This document shows positions 36,940 to 46,166 of a DNA stretch of 64,000 bases, one piece after another. The notes under the pieces are model-generated. The model had not been told where the DNA came from. It ran no database searches and saw nothing but the letters and a program-made list of their open reading frames with translations. Numbering within the stretch: position 1 is the first letter of the stretch; every line of letters begins with the position of its first letter. A program made the translations under genes and the position numbers. This DNA is from Photobacterium piscicola (GTDB lineage Bacteria > Pseudomonadota > Gammaproteobacteria > Enterobacterales > Vibrionaceae), in the NCBI RefSeq assembly GCF_900166965.1, contig NZ_FUZI01000003.1:186001-250000 (forward strand). Direction: 5' to 3'.

Positions 36940-37695
36940 TTATAAATTGTTATTCTTACTCACACCAGCAAGCTTGGCTAGTTCATCATGATCTAAGATT
37001 GTAATGTATTTACCTTTAACACTTAACATTTCAGACTTTTGGAAACGTCCCAATAAACGACTAATTGTTTCAACCGTTAAGCCAAGGTAATTACCAATGT
37101 CACCACGTGTCATTGTTAAACGAAATTCACGAGGAGAGAAGCCTCGTTGAGAAAAACGCAGTGATAAGTTGTAAAGAAATGCAGCTAAACGCTCTTCCGC
37201 ATTTTTCTTAGACAGCAATAAAATCATTTCTTGATCGCCTTTAATTTCACTGCTCATCAAGCGCATGATTTGTTGGCGAAGTTTTGGCATTTTACCGGCC
37301 AAATCATCAAGAATTTCAAACGGTATTTCACAGACCATTGATGTTTCAAGTGATTGCGCAAAGCTAGGGTGCTGCATTTCATTAATGGCATCAAATCCAA
37401 CCAAGTCACCCGCTAAATGGAATGCTGTGATCTGCTCATCACCTTGCTCTGTAATAGTATAACTTTTGATAGTACCAGAACGAATGGCATATAATGATTT
37501 CAGCTCATCACCCGCTTTAAAGAGCTCTTGACCTTTCTGGATTGGCTTTTTACGTTCGATTATTTGATCCAGTTGATCTAACTCTGATTCATTCAACGTG
37601 AATGGAATACATAGCTGGCTAATACTGCAATCTTGACAGTGAATAGCACATCCACCTGATTGGATACGTTTTGTGGTAAATTTGTCTGAAATCAT
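36940..37695 (-). CDS. fnr: Oxygen-sensing regulator FNR
   Basis: Protein of 251 aa. The [4Fe-4S] ligands Cys20, Cys23, Cys29 and Cys122 are all present, plus Cys16. The effector domain (about 35-160) is followed by the CRP-type HTH with the recognition helix [13 protein letters not shown]. It is active as a DNA-binding dimer without oxygen. An FNR box lies 18-31 nt upstream of its own ATG, so autoregulation is likely. The neighbouring cco genes and the fdh genes in this window are the kind of gene it controls. Confidence 0.96.
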   Translation of the reverse strand: MISDKFTTKRIQSGGCAIHCQDCSISQLCIPFTLNESELDQLDQIIERKKPIQKGQELFKAGDELKSLYAIRSGTIKSYTITEQGDEQITAFHLAGDLVGFDAINEMQHPSFAQSLETSMVCEIPFEILDDLAGKMPKLRQQIMRLMSSEIKGDQEMILLLSKKNAEERLAAFLYNLSLRFSQRGFSPREFRLTMTRGDIGNYLGLTVETISRLLGRFQKSEMLSVKGKYITILDHDELAKLAGVSKNNNL

Positions 37696-37712
37696 ATGCC
37701 TATCTAACCAAT

Positions 37713-37726
37713 TTGATGTAGGTCAA
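37713..37726 (-). promoter_or_regulatory. FNR box in the fnr promoter
   Basis: TTGATGTAGGTCAA matches TTGAT-N4-ATCAA at 9 of 10 defined positions. Its closeness to the ATG suggests negative autoregulation. Confidence 0.68.
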
Positions 37727-37769
37727 TATTTTAACATATTATGAAGCAATATTACGAGTGTTAAAAACC

Positions 37770-38447
37770 TTACCATATTTGATTGATTGCAATGTAACCA
37801 GTATGAATACCGTAAATGATGATAAATAATCCATTTATACGTTTGAAATAACTGTTGTTCAATAATGATTTGAATTTGTCAGCAATAGATCCAAGAGCAA
37901 GCATTGCAGGTAAAGTACCTAAGCCAAAAGCAAGCATAATAATCATACCATCAATAGCACTACCAGAGACTGCCGCCCACGTTAATGTTGAGTACACTAA
38001 TCCGCAAGGCAACCATCCCCAAAGGAAACCAAAAGGGATCGCTTTTAGCGGTGATGTTAATGGTAGAAAGTGTTTTGTTAGCGGTAAAATGAAACGCCAA
38101 ATAACATGTCCTATACGCTCAATATGCGTCAAACCTGACCACCATTTACCAATATACAACCCCAATATAATCATCATGATAGAAGCTAATATTCGCAGTG
38201 AAATCAATATATTAGTTAACCCACTTAAGGCAGTAACTTCAACCACGACCTGACTAACAATCAAGCCAGCGATCATGTAAGAACTGATACGACCAAGGTT
38301 GTAATAAAGTAAATATATCCAATGGTGCTGGGGCTTGTTTGGCATCCCGATGGTTACCGCCGCAGCAATACCGCCACACATACTAATACAATGACCAGCT
38401 CCAGTTAAACCTATGAGTAATGCAGCAACAAAGTTAAGTTCGGTCAT
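37770..38447 (-). CDS. TauE/SafE-family (UreH-like) membrane protein of the cco cluster
   Basis: Inner-membrane protein of 225 aa with about six helices. The N-terminal GLTGAGHCISMCGG and the internal GFLWGWLPCGLVYSTL are the paired Cys motifs of this family, which is thought to handle copper or reducing equivalents for cbb3 oxidase maturation. It overlaps the end of ccoS by 14 nt, so it is in the ccoI-ccoS operon. Confidence 0.85.
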   Translation of the reverse strand: MTELNFVAALLIGLTGAGHCISMCGGIAAAVTIGMPNKPQHHWIYLLYYNLGRISSYMIAGLIVSQVVVEVTALSGLTNILISLRILASIMMIILGLYIGKWWSGLTHIERIGHVIWRFILPLTKHFLPLTSPLKAIPFGFLWGWLPCGLVYSTLTWAAVSGSAIDGMIIMLAFGLGTLPAMLALGSIADKFKSLLNNSYFKRINGLFIIIYGIHTGYIAINQIW

Positions 38448-38652
38448 TACTAGAATCAGATATTGTAGTAGTGTTTTTTATTGATGTTTTAGGACAATGT
38501 TGAGGCTTTTCGACATCGTCATCAAACAAAATATTGTGCCCTTGGCGCTCTAAATCCTCAAATTGATTATTGTGTACAGCCCATAAAAAAACCATGATTG
38601 TAAGGCAAATAAAAATGAGCACTATAGGTATTAATATGTAAAGAATTGCCAT
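38434..38652 (-). CDS. ccoS: cbb3 oxidase assembly protein CcoS
   Basis: Protein of 72 aa with one N-terminal membrane segment (YILIPIVLIFICLTIMVFLWAV) and the family motif NQFEDLERQGHNILFDDD. It is needed for cofactor insertion into cbb3 oxidase. It lies directly after ccoI and overlaps the TauE-like gene. Confidence 0.92.
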   Translation of the reverse strand: MAILYILIPIVLIFICLTIMVFLWAVHNNQFEDLERQGHNILFDDDVEKPQHCPKTSIKNTTTISDSSNDRT

Positions 38653-41070
38653 TTATCTTAATAACCTTAAAGAATTTGATACAACAATAATCGAACTTGC
38701 GGACATACCTATAACAGCAATATAAGGTGCAACAAGCCCAGCGACAGCCAATGGAAGAATAATTAAATTATAGCCTAATGCCCACGCTAAATTTTCTCGA
38801 ATAATATTACGAGTACGTAAAGCTAATTGACGCGCAGTTATAATAGATAATAAATTATTGCCCAATAGCACCATATCTGCTGATGATTTAGCAATATCAG
38901 TCCCACTACTAAGGGCGATAGACAGGTGAGATCCTGCTAAAATAGGGGCGTCATTAATACCATCACCAATCATCAATGAAACATCCGTTGCGGGTATTTT
39001 CTTTAAAAAATTCAATTTACTCATCGGGGTCATATTGGCATGTAAATTATCAATATTTACTTGTTTAGCAACACGTTGGGCATGAATAGAATTATCTCCT
39101 GTTAACATTGTCACTTTTATTCCTTGTTGCTTGAAGCTATCAATCAGTTGCTTACTATCTTGTCGAAGTGGATCTTCAAGCTTAAATGCCGCAACGATAT
39201 GGTTTTCGCACGAAAGCCATATTGAATAGGCATCAGAGTATTCAATATCAGTAGGATGACCTAAATAGGGTTGATGATGTCGTACAAATTCATACTTACC
39301 AATGCGCCATTGTTGGTTATTAATTATGCCGCTCAAACCATAACCGACAATATTTTCAACACTGTTAAAAAGAGGCATTTGTGCTTGATAAGGAAGAAAA
39401 GGTTTAGTTAATGGGTGATTAGCATAACGTTCTAATTCAGCAGCATAAGTAAGCACATCAGATGTGGAATATTGACCAAAAACGGTTGTTGTAACTAATT
39501 GAATATTGCCCTCGGTTAGAGTGCCTGTCTTATCGACAATGACATGGTTCACTTTGCACAGAGTTTCAAGAACGTGACCACGTCGAACCAATAACCCTAA
39601 TCGACCAAGACTTGATGTTGAACAAGTTAAAGCCGTTGGTGTTGCAAGTGACAGTGCGCAAGGACAAGTTGCAACTAACACTGCCAATGTTATCCATAAT
39701 GCATCTTGTGGGCGATAAACTTGCCAGTATAGCCATGTCATTAAAGCAACAACGAGAATAACGGCCACAAAATAACGAGCAACATTGTCAGCCATTACTG
39801 CAATTTTGGGCTTAGAATATAAAGCATGATCTTGTAATCGTATGATACTAGAGATAAAGGTATCTTTACGGTTATGTGTTACTTTTATGGTTATATTGCC
39901 ATTGCCATTTAGCGTTCCTGCAAAAACATGGGCATTTTTAGATCGTTTAACCGCGATTGATTCTCCCGTCAGCATTGATTCATCGATAGTCGTTGAGCCT
40001 TGAATGATAACGCCATCAGCTGGTAAATATTCCCCAGGCAGCACTGTGACAACGTCACTTTCTTTTAATGTTTTAGCAGCTACTTGTTCACCAGATGCGA
40101 GAGTGGCCATTGTTGGAATAAGCTTTAATAGGTTAGCACTGATGGCTGTTGCATGACGCCGTGCTCGCATTTCTAAAAAGCGACCAAGAAGTAGGAAAAA
40201 AGTGAACATCGAAATTGATTCAAAATACACTTCACCTTGATCGGTAATTGTGGCATATATACTCGCACTATAAGCACAGAGTAAGGCAATGGAAACGGGG
40301 ACATCCATCCCTAATGTGAACCCTTTAATATTACGCCATGCATTAAGGTAGAAAGGTAATGCTGAATATAATAATACCGGTGTTGTAATAAACAGACTTA
40401 TCCAACGTAAATAGTGCCTAAAACTATTCTCATGCTTATCGAAAACGTCAAAGTAGAGTGCAATGGCCAACATCATTACTTGCATCGTTGCAATGCCTGC
40501 TACGCCTAATTTATAAAGATAATGACGCATCGTTTGTTGGTATTGTTGTTCTTGCTTATCAACTTCAAACGGTGCTGCTTTATAACCGAGTTGATGCATA
40601 ATCGTGAGTAATTGGCTTAACTTTATCAATGAGTCGTCCCACACTAATAAAGCACGATGAGTTGTAATATTAACTTCAACCGTAATAACACCGCTTTGTT
40701 TATATAGTTGTTTTTCGATTAACCATGCACATGCAGCACAGGAAACACCATCGACAGAAAGCAAAATTTCTTTATGGTGTTGTGCATTTTCACTCACAAA
40801 ATCATCTTGAATATCTTGATGATCATAAAGTAATAATGTCTTTAAATGATTAGGAATTAAGTCAGTTTTTTGAGCGGGTTGGGTTCGATATTCATAATAA
40901 TTAGTTAAATCATTTTCAACGATCATTGTTGCAACCGCTTTACACCCAGCACAGCATAAATGGCGAGATTCGCCGAGAACTTCAACGCTAAATTCACATT
41001 TATCAGGTATTGGTTCACCACAATGATAACAACCTTGAATCATGGGTGGTGTTATACTTGTTGAGGTCAT
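38653..41070 (-). CDS. ccoI: Copper P1B-type ATPase CcoI
   Basis: Protein of 805 aa. A Cys-rich N-terminal metal-binding domain (CYHCGEPIP, LCCAGC) is followed by an HMA domain with CAAC. Eight membrane helices carry the transport motif CPC (ATCPCALSLATPTA). The phosphorylation site is DKTGTLTEG and the hinge is GDGINDAP. It exports Cu(I) for the cbb3 oxidase active site. The structural genes ccoNOQP, usually adjacent, are not in this window. An exact matS site lies inside the gene. Confidence 0.94.
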   Translation of the reverse strand: MTSTSITPPMIQGCYHCGEPIPDKCEFSVEVLGESRHLCCAGCKAVATMIVENDLTNYYEYRTQPAQKTDLIPNHLKTLLLYDHQDIQDDFVSENAQHHKEILLSVDGVSCAACAWLIEKQLYKQSGVITVEVNITTHRALLVWDDSLIKLSQLLTIMHQLGYKAAPFEVDKQEQQYQQTMRHYLYKLGVAGIATMQVMMLAIALYFDVFDKHENSFRHYLRWISLFITTPVLLYSALPFYLNAWRNIKGFTLGMDVPVSIALLCAYSASIYATITDQGEVYFESISMFTFFLLLGRFLEMRARRHATAISANLLKLIPTMATLASGEQVAAKTLKESDVVTVLPGEYLPADGVIIQGSTTIDESMLTGESIAVKRSKNAHVFAGTLNGNGNITIKVTHNRKDTFISSIIRLQDHALYSKPKIAVMADNVARYFVAVILVVALMTWLYWQVYRPQDALWITLAVLVATCPCALSLATPTALTCSTSSLGRLGLLVRRGHVLETLCKVNHVIVDKTGTLTEGNIQLVTTTVFGQYSTSDVLTYAAELERYANHPLTKPFLPYQAQMPLFNSVENIVGYGLSGIINNQQWRIGKYEFVRHHQPYLGHPTDIEYSDAYSIWLSCENHIVAAFKLEDPLRQDSKQLIDSFKQQGIKVTMLTGDNSIHAQRVAKQVNIDNLHANMTPMSKLNFLKKIPATDVSLMIGDGINDAPILAGSHLSIALSSGTDIAKSSADMVLLGNNLLSIITARQLALRTRNIIRENLAWALGYNLIILPLAVAGLVAPYIAVIGMSASSIIVVSNSLRLLR
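40046..40058. promoter_or_regulatory. matS site (MatP target)
   Basis: GTGACAACGTCAC fits the matS consensus at all 13 positions. It lies inside ccoI, 6 kb from dif. Confidence 0.75.
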
Positions 41071-41196
41071 TTATTGCTATACCCATGTAATTAAATAGGA
41101 AAAAAATTAGCTCCTTATAAGGTTAGCACTTAATATCACGTATAAAGTATTTTAGTTTCAGAACATATCAGAATAGTAACTAAGGAATAAATAGAC

Positions 41197-41640
41197 ATGG
41201 CAGCACAAAAATTAACACGAGGACGATTAATTCAAATTATTGTTTTAATGATTATTTTAATCTCTGCTTTTGTTTGGAGAACAGTAACATACCAACCAAA
41301 AACACCGAATCAAGCGCAGATAACCACCTGTAATTTGAATGCTGGAAACTGTGTATTTACTATTAATAATAAGCAGGCTACGGTCACATTATTATCAAAA
41401 GAACCACAAGCAGATACACCACTTGAACTGCATATTAGTAATATTGATGTAGCTCCAAGCGCAACTGTTAGCGGTATTACTATGAATATGGGTATATTGC
41501 CGATTGAATTTACGCAACAAAAGGATGGTTGGCTTGGTAAGTTTACTGTTCCTAATTGTACCCACGATAAGATGACATGGGCTATTGATCTTAAAGTTAA
41601 TAACGATATTTATTCATCACAATTTACTGTCATTAAATAA
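41197..41640 (+). CDS. Membrane-anchored periplasmic protein, function unknown
   Basis: Protein of 147 aa. One N-terminal membrane segment (about 11-28) is followed by a beta-rich periplasmic domain with Cys in TTCNLNAGNC and VPNCTHD. The MNMG stretch near residue 103 recalls the Met-rich loop of FixH/YtkA-like copper-related domains, and the neighbour is ccoI, so a metal role is possible but unproven. AAGGA lies upstream. It is divergent from ccoI and convergent with the SDR gene. Confidence 0.72.
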   Translation: MAAQKLTRGRLIQIIVLMIILISAFVWRTVTYQPKTPNQAQITTCNLNAGNCVFTINNKQATVTLLSKEPQADTPLELHISNIDVAPSATVSGITMNMGILPIEFTQQKDGWLGKFTVPNCTHDKMTWAIDLKVNNDIYSSQFTVIK

Positions 41641-41672
41641 ATGCAATTCGACGCTATTTTGCGCCGAATACC

Positions 41673-41716
41673 TTATACAGAGTAAAAGTATTGTCACAAT
41701 TTTTTACTCTGTATAA
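41673..41716. terminator. Bidirectional hairpin terminator with a 15-bp stem
   Basis: TTATACAGAGTAAAA pairs perfectly with TTTTACTCTGTATAA. The stem overlaps the last codons of the SDR gene and separates two convergent genes. Confidence 0.75.
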
Positions 41717-42441
41717 ATCATTTTCTTTGTCATTCCGCCATCAATAACGAAATTTTGCCCTGTAATAAATCCCGATTGAGTACAAATTAAAAGCTCTATT
41801 ACCTCAGCAATATCATCAGTATTTCCAACACGCCCACTAATATGTTGTTGATGATCTGATTGGCTTAGGATGTCGTTTGTAGCATTTATCCAACCAGGTG
41901 AAACACAATTTACTTTTATTTCTGGACCTAAACTTACCGCTAATGCATGCGTTAAAGAAACAATGCCTCCTTTAGTTGCACTATAAGCCTCGGTATTCGC
42001 CTCTGATTGTAATGCCCGTGTTGAAGCAATATTAACAACACTTCCATGTGAGGCCTTTAATAAAGATAAACATTGTTGCGTGACCATTAACGGCGCTGTT
42101 AAGTTAACATCAATAATACGCTGCCATTCATCAATGGGTAATAAATCTAATGGTGTGTTATAAGGATTGGCAATCGCGGCATTATTAACAAGGCCATTGA
42201 GTTGACCAAATTGTAATGTGATCTCATTAATAATTGTTGTGAGGTCATTTTTATTAGTTACATCCGCAGGCCAAAAACGTATTTTAGGATTATCGGCAAC
42301 AAGTTGATGACCAGCATCAATATCAATATCGATAGCAATGACGATATTATTTTTATTGGATAAATATTGGCAAATACCTTTACCAATACCTTTTGCACCA
42401 CCTGTAACCAAGATAACATTTTGAGTAATTGAATGTGACAT
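41704..42441 (-). CDS. Short-chain dehydrogenase/reductase
   Basis: About 245 aa from the ATG at 42441 (MSHSITQNVILVTGGAKGIGKG), preceded by GGAG; an ATG at 42519 is in frame but has no such site. The Rossmann motif TGGAKGIG, NNAA and the catalytic YSATK are present, with Ser in NIASTRAL. The substrate is unknown. It is divergent from the nosP-like gene. Confidence 0.88.
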   Translation of the reverse strand: MSHSITQNVILVTGGAKGIGKGICQYLSNKNNIVIAIDIDIDAGHQLVADNPKIRFWPADVTNKNDLTTIINEITLQFGQLNGLVNNAAIANPYNTPLDLLPIDEWQRIIDVNLTAPLMVTQQCLSLLKASHGSVVNIASTRALQSEANTEAYSATKGGIVSLTHALAVSLGPEIKVNCVSPGWINATNDILSQSDHQQHISGRVGNTDDIAEVIELLICTQSGFITGQNFVIDGGMTKKMIYTE

Positions 42442-42585
42442 AACACTCCATGCGTCGATTAACTGTACTATGATAGGAGATAACGGGTTAATTCTTAATA
42501 ATAAGATAAAAAATAACAATTAAAAATGATTTGCTTACTGATCGTATTCAGAAAAATGATTATGATAGGGGAAAATTAAAAAGAT

Positions 42586-43755
42586 ATGGCTATGGATATT
42601 GCAACAAGTTTTTCTTTGCTAAATAATTCTCACGACGCAATTGTTGAAGCTATCAATAAATTAGATGAGAAAATAGCACCACCATCATTATTATTGCTGT
42701 ATTTTTCAGAAGATTACGATTGCAATATTTTACAAGCAACGTTGACTGAACATTACCCAAATACTCCTTTTCTTGCATGTTCATCTTGTCAGGGTTTTAT
42801 GACAGAAGAGGGATATATAAAAGGACAAGGTATCGCACTTTGGGCTATTAATGACATCGTTGGTACTTATGGAACATCTATTGTTTCCTCTAATAGTTCT
42901 ATATTTAATATAGCGCGACAGGCAATACTCAAAGCAATTAATAATAGTGGACGTATTGGTGAAGCTCCGGCATTAATATTACTTCATGCAACACCGGGTA
43001 ATGAAGAAGAGGTTATTCGAGGCATAGAAGATGTTGTCGGAAAAAACATTGCAATCATAGGTGGTAGTGCGGCAGATAATAATGTAGAAGGTAAGTGGCA
43101 GATATTTAATCAAGAACAACAAACACAACAAGGTATAGGTATTGCAGTATTTTATCCTAATTGTGAAATAAGTTTTTCTTTCCACTCCGGTTATGCCGCA
43201 ACAGAGTATTCTGCGATTGCAACAAAAGTACGTGGTCGTGACGTTATTGAATTAGATCATCAACCTGCAGCTGATGTTTACCAAAAATGGATCCAACAAA
43301 AATTTGAAGCGAACAGCAGTATTATAAACGAAAGCAGTTTAAACCCTCTTGGTCGTTTAGTCGGAACTATTCATGATTTACCGTATTTTAAATTAGCGCA
43401 TCCTTTGATGGTCACACAAACGAATGGATTGAAAATGTTTGCCTCAATTATTGAAGGCGAGCGTTTATATTTTATGACGGGTACAGATGCGCGCTTAATA
43501 ACGCGAGCTGGACGAGTAATTACGGCAACTAATGGTATTAAATTAAATCCTATTGGCGGTCTAACGATATATTGTGCTGGGTGTATGCTTAAAGTTCAAC
43601 AACGTATGAAAGAAGTTGCTGTTTATGTAAATATAGCCATGCATAATAAACCTTTTGTTTGTCCATTTACTTTTGGAGAGCAAGGACAATTTGTTACGGG
43701 TGAGAATGCTCATGGCAATTTAATGATTTCAGCTGTTGTTTTTCATAGGGACTAA
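42586..43755 (+). CDS. nosP: FIST-domain protein, NosP-like nitric oxide sensor
   Basis: Soluble protein of 389 aa with FIST N-terminal and C-terminal domains (ACSSCQGFMTEEGYIKGQGIALW; later GGSAADNNVEGKWQIFN). FIST proteins encoded directly before a hybrid histidine kinase are NosP-type heme proteins that sense nitric oxide and inhibit the kinase. V. cholerae has the same pair (NosP with VpsS) near the cco genes. The kinase gene starts 5 nt downstream. Heme binding cannot be seen from sequence alone. Confidence 0.82.
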   Translation: MAMDIATSFSLLNNSHDAIVEAINKLDEKIAPPSLLLLYFSEDYDCNILQATLTEHYPNTPFLACSSCQGFMTEEGYIKGQGIALWAINDIVGTYGTSIVSSNSSIFNIARQAILKAINNSGRIGEAPALILLHATPGNEEEVIRGIEDVVGKNIAIIGGSAADNNVEGKWQIFNQEQQTQQGIGIAVFYPNCEISFSFHSGYAATEYSAIATKVRGRDVIELDHQPAADVYQKWIQQKFEANSSIINESSLNPLGRLVGTIHDLPYFKLAHPLMVTQTNGLKMFASIIEGERLYFMTGTDARLITRAGRVITATNGIKLNPIGGLTIYCAGCMLKVQQRMKEVAVYVNIAMHNKPFVCPFTFGEQGQFVTGENAHGNLMISAVVFHRD

Positions 43756-43760
43756 TAATT

Positions 43761-45857
43761 ATGATTAGTAGTGATTCAGAAAAACTACAAGAAACATTAT
43801 TAGATCTTCAGCGTACCCAAGAACGAGAAACACAATTACGAATAGAGAATGCGGCTATTCTAGAAGGTGTTTCTGCAATGGCTGGCGCCAATAATAAACG
43901 ACAAGTATTTAATAGCTTATTAGAAGTATTAAGAAAGTTCATTGCCTTTGATAATGCAATAGTTTTAACGCGTGACGACGAAGCATCTGATTTACAAGTA
44001 TTAATGAGTACAGTAACGGCCCTTGATTTAAGTCATTGGCAAGTAAGCAGCACCTTTAATCGCTGCATAAACGGAGAATGTATTGCTTTATATTCACCTA
44101 AAGACATTGAAGAATTTAAAAATAAAAGTCCTGATTTATTAAATATTTGTCATTCTAGTTTAATCACTGGCGTAAAAATCAGCTCAGGCGATGCGATGAT
44201 CATTCTTATGAGCTGTGAAAAAGGGCATTTCACATCAAGTTGTCGTCGGGTTCTTAATAGATTCAGACCATTACTTGAACGAGCGATTATAGATATTGAT
44301 TACCGTGAACGATTACAGTCATTAGTGACCGCCAGGACTCAAGAATTAATTCATAGTCAGCAACGATTTAAAGATTTTGCACGTACTGTTGGTGATTGGT
44401 TCTGGGAAATTGATACAGACTATAAATTTAGCTATATTTCGGCCCCTCAAATTGCTAACCATTTAATAGATAAAGATAATATATTAGATTTTTTTGGTGA
44501 CCATGAAGATTTCAAGCAAAAATTTCGTACACAATTACAGCAAAATAAATCGTTTGAAGATCTTGAATGGCAATTATTTATTGATGAAAAAGAACAATGG
44601 CTAAGTTTTAGTGGAACACCTTACTATAGTAAGCATGGTGTATTACTGGGCTATCGTGGTACGGTAAAGAATATTACTGTAAGGAAAAAACGGCTATTTG
44701 ATTTACAGCAAGCCCGCCAACAAGCAGAAGCGGCTAACAAAGCTAAATCACAATTTATCGCTATGATGAGCCATGAAATACGCACTCCATTAAATGCTGT
44801 ATTAGGTTTAATGGATATGTTGTCGTCATCAGGTTTGGAAAATGAGCAACAACAATGGCTAGGGCAAATGGAGCAATCAGCACATTTACTGTTAACCATT
44901 ATCAATGACATCCTTGATTTATCACGTATTGAATCAGGCAGTTTTGAGTTGTTCAACAGTAATATAAATCTTTCTAATAGTATTGTTTTAGTAAAGAACC
45001 AACTTCAACCAGAGGCTAATAAAAAAGGCATACTCCTTGAATGTAATATTTCTAAATCAATTCCTGAATACATTTTTGCCGATAAGAATCGAATTATTCA
45101 AATCATGTTTAATCTCATTGGTAATGCGATTAAATTTACAGATGACGGTTCAGTTAAAATTGTGGCCAATAAAATAGATAACGATATTGAAATTTCTGTT
45201 TTTGATACCGGAATTGGTATTGCAGAAGATGCTCAAGAAAATCTATTTCATCCATTTCATCAAGCAGATGGTAGCATCACTCGTAAGTATGGTGGTACAG
45301 GATTAGGGTTAACGATCAGTCAGCTATTGATTAAAAAAATGCATGGCAACATTACACTTAATAGCCAATTGGGTGTTGGCAGTTGTTTTAAAATAATCTT
45401 TCCAATTAATCCAGCCATTGATCAGATTACGAGTTTAACGACTGATAAGTTAACACATTCAACACGGCCTCTAGATATATTACTTGCAGAAGACAGTCCA
45501 ACTAATCAGTTAGTCGCTAAATTAATGCTAGAGCGTCGAGGACATAAGGTTACCATAACCAATCATGGGCAAGAAGCCGTTTTAAAACTGTTACAGTGTC
45601 ACAAAACGTATGATTTAGTGCTTATGGATATCTCAATGCCAGTTTTAGATGGGTTAGAAGCAACAAAACACATCAGAAAGCTCAATATTAACATTCCAAT
45701 CGTTGCTTTAACGGCAAATGCAATGCAAAGCGATCAATTTCTTTATCAGCAAGCTGGTATGAATGGTTTTTTAGCCAAACCAATACAGCCTGAAGAGCTA
45801 GATTTAATGTTAGAGAAATACCAAAATCTGAAATCTATTAGCAAAGTATCTTCATAA
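43761..45857 (+). CDS. Hybrid histidine kinase, VpsS/NahK-like
   Basis: Soluble protein of 698 aa. In order it has an N-terminal coiled coil and GAF-like region (about 1-190), a PAS domain (about 205-310), HisKA with phospho-acceptor His338 (MMSHEIRTPLNAV), an HATPase (GGTGLGLTISQLL), and a C-terminal receiver with Asp623 (LVLMDISMPVLDG). There is no membrane segment. In V. cholerae the counterpart VpsS feeds phosphate into the LuxU-LuxO quorum pathway and biofilm control under NosP; that link is inferred by homology. The gene ends at a terminator. Confidence 0.85.
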   Translation: MISSDSEKLQETLLDLQRTQERETQLRIENAAILEGVSAMAGANNKRQVFNSLLEVLRKFIAFDNAIVLTRDDEASDLQVLMSTVTALDLSHWQVSSTFNRCINGECIALYSPKDIEEFKNKSPDLLNICHSSLITGVKISSGDAMIILMSCEKGHFTSSCRRVLNRFRPLLERAIIDIDYRERLQSLVTARTQELIHSQQRFKDFARTVGDWFWEIDTDYKFSYISAPQIANHLIDKDNILDFFGDHEDFKQKFRTQLQQNKSFEDLEWQLFIDEKEQWLSFSGTPYYSKHGVLLGYRGTVKNITVRKKRLFDLQQARQQAEAANKAKSQFIAMMSHEIRTPLNAVLGLMDMLSSSGLENEQQQWLGQMEQSAHLLLTIINDILDLSRIESGSFELFNSNINLSNSIVLVKNQLQPEANKKGILLECNISKSIPEYIFADKNRIIQIMFNLIGNAIKFTDDGSVKIVANKIDNDIEISVFDTGIGIAEDAQENLFHPFHQADGSITRKYGGTGLGLTISQLLIKKMHGNITLNSQLGVGSCFKIIFPINPAIDQITSLTTDKLTHSTRPLDILLAEDSPTNQLVAKLMLERRGHKVTITNHGQEAVLKLLQCHKTYDLVLMDISMPVLDGLEATKHIRKLNINIPIVALTANAMQSDQFLYQQAGMNGFLAKPIQPEELDLMLEKYQNLKSISKVSS

Positions 45858-45878
45858 ACGATTATTGACAGACGAACT

Positions 45879-45912
45879 AAACGGACAATTTTAATGGTTG
45901 TCCGTTTTTTTG
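45879..45912 (+). terminator. Terminator after the NosP-kinase operon
   Basis: AAACGGACAA pairs with TTGTCCGTTT over a 9-nt loop, followed by a T-run. Confidence 0.9.
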
Positions 45913-45929
45913 GTTTTTGATCTATGAGT

Positions 45930-45997
45930 AATTAATACTTAATTTAAGTACCAAGCAAAATGAACATGTGCGGCAGTATTTAAATTAAGTGTTAATT
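45930..45997. repeat. Long imperfect inverted repeat next to dif
   Basis: Arms 45930-45951 and 45976-45997 are complementary at 20 of 22 positions and enclose 24 nt. They contain no coding sequence or T-run. The repeat ends 127 bp before dif. It could be a cruciform site, a short mobile-element remnant or an RNA hairpin. Confidence 0.55.
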
Positions 45998-46124
45998 ACC
46001 TATTTTATGGTAAATAGCCAATACTGTTAAATAGCAGGTTTTGTTGATAAAGCACAAGATAGAGAGGAGTACTTAAACGTAGGTTCATACAATATAACAT
46101 CAGATACTGAACATTTAATACCGT
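45998..46124. other. Gap between the inverted repeat and dif
   Basis: 127 bp of AT-rich DNA with no ORF or recognisable site. Confidence 0.4.
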
Positions 46125-46152
46125 ATTTAACATAATATACATAATGCGCACT
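46125..46152 (-). other. dif: Chromosomal dif site (XerC/XerD recombination)
   Basis: Read on the minus strand it is XerC arm AGTGCGCATTA, core TGTATA, XerD arm TTATGTTAAAT. This is identical to E. coli dif except for two bases in the XerC arm. It resolves chromosome dimers at division with FtsK. It also forms one border of the 1.07-kb element described next. matP lies 5 kb away and matS sites flank it, as expected for the terminus. Confidence 0.93.
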
Positions 46153-46166
46153 GAGGTATCAGATTA

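Noticed and set aside
45930-45997. Possible integron attC site
   Set aside because: The arms lack the RYYYAAC and GTTRRRY core sites, and no integrase gene or cassette lies nearby.
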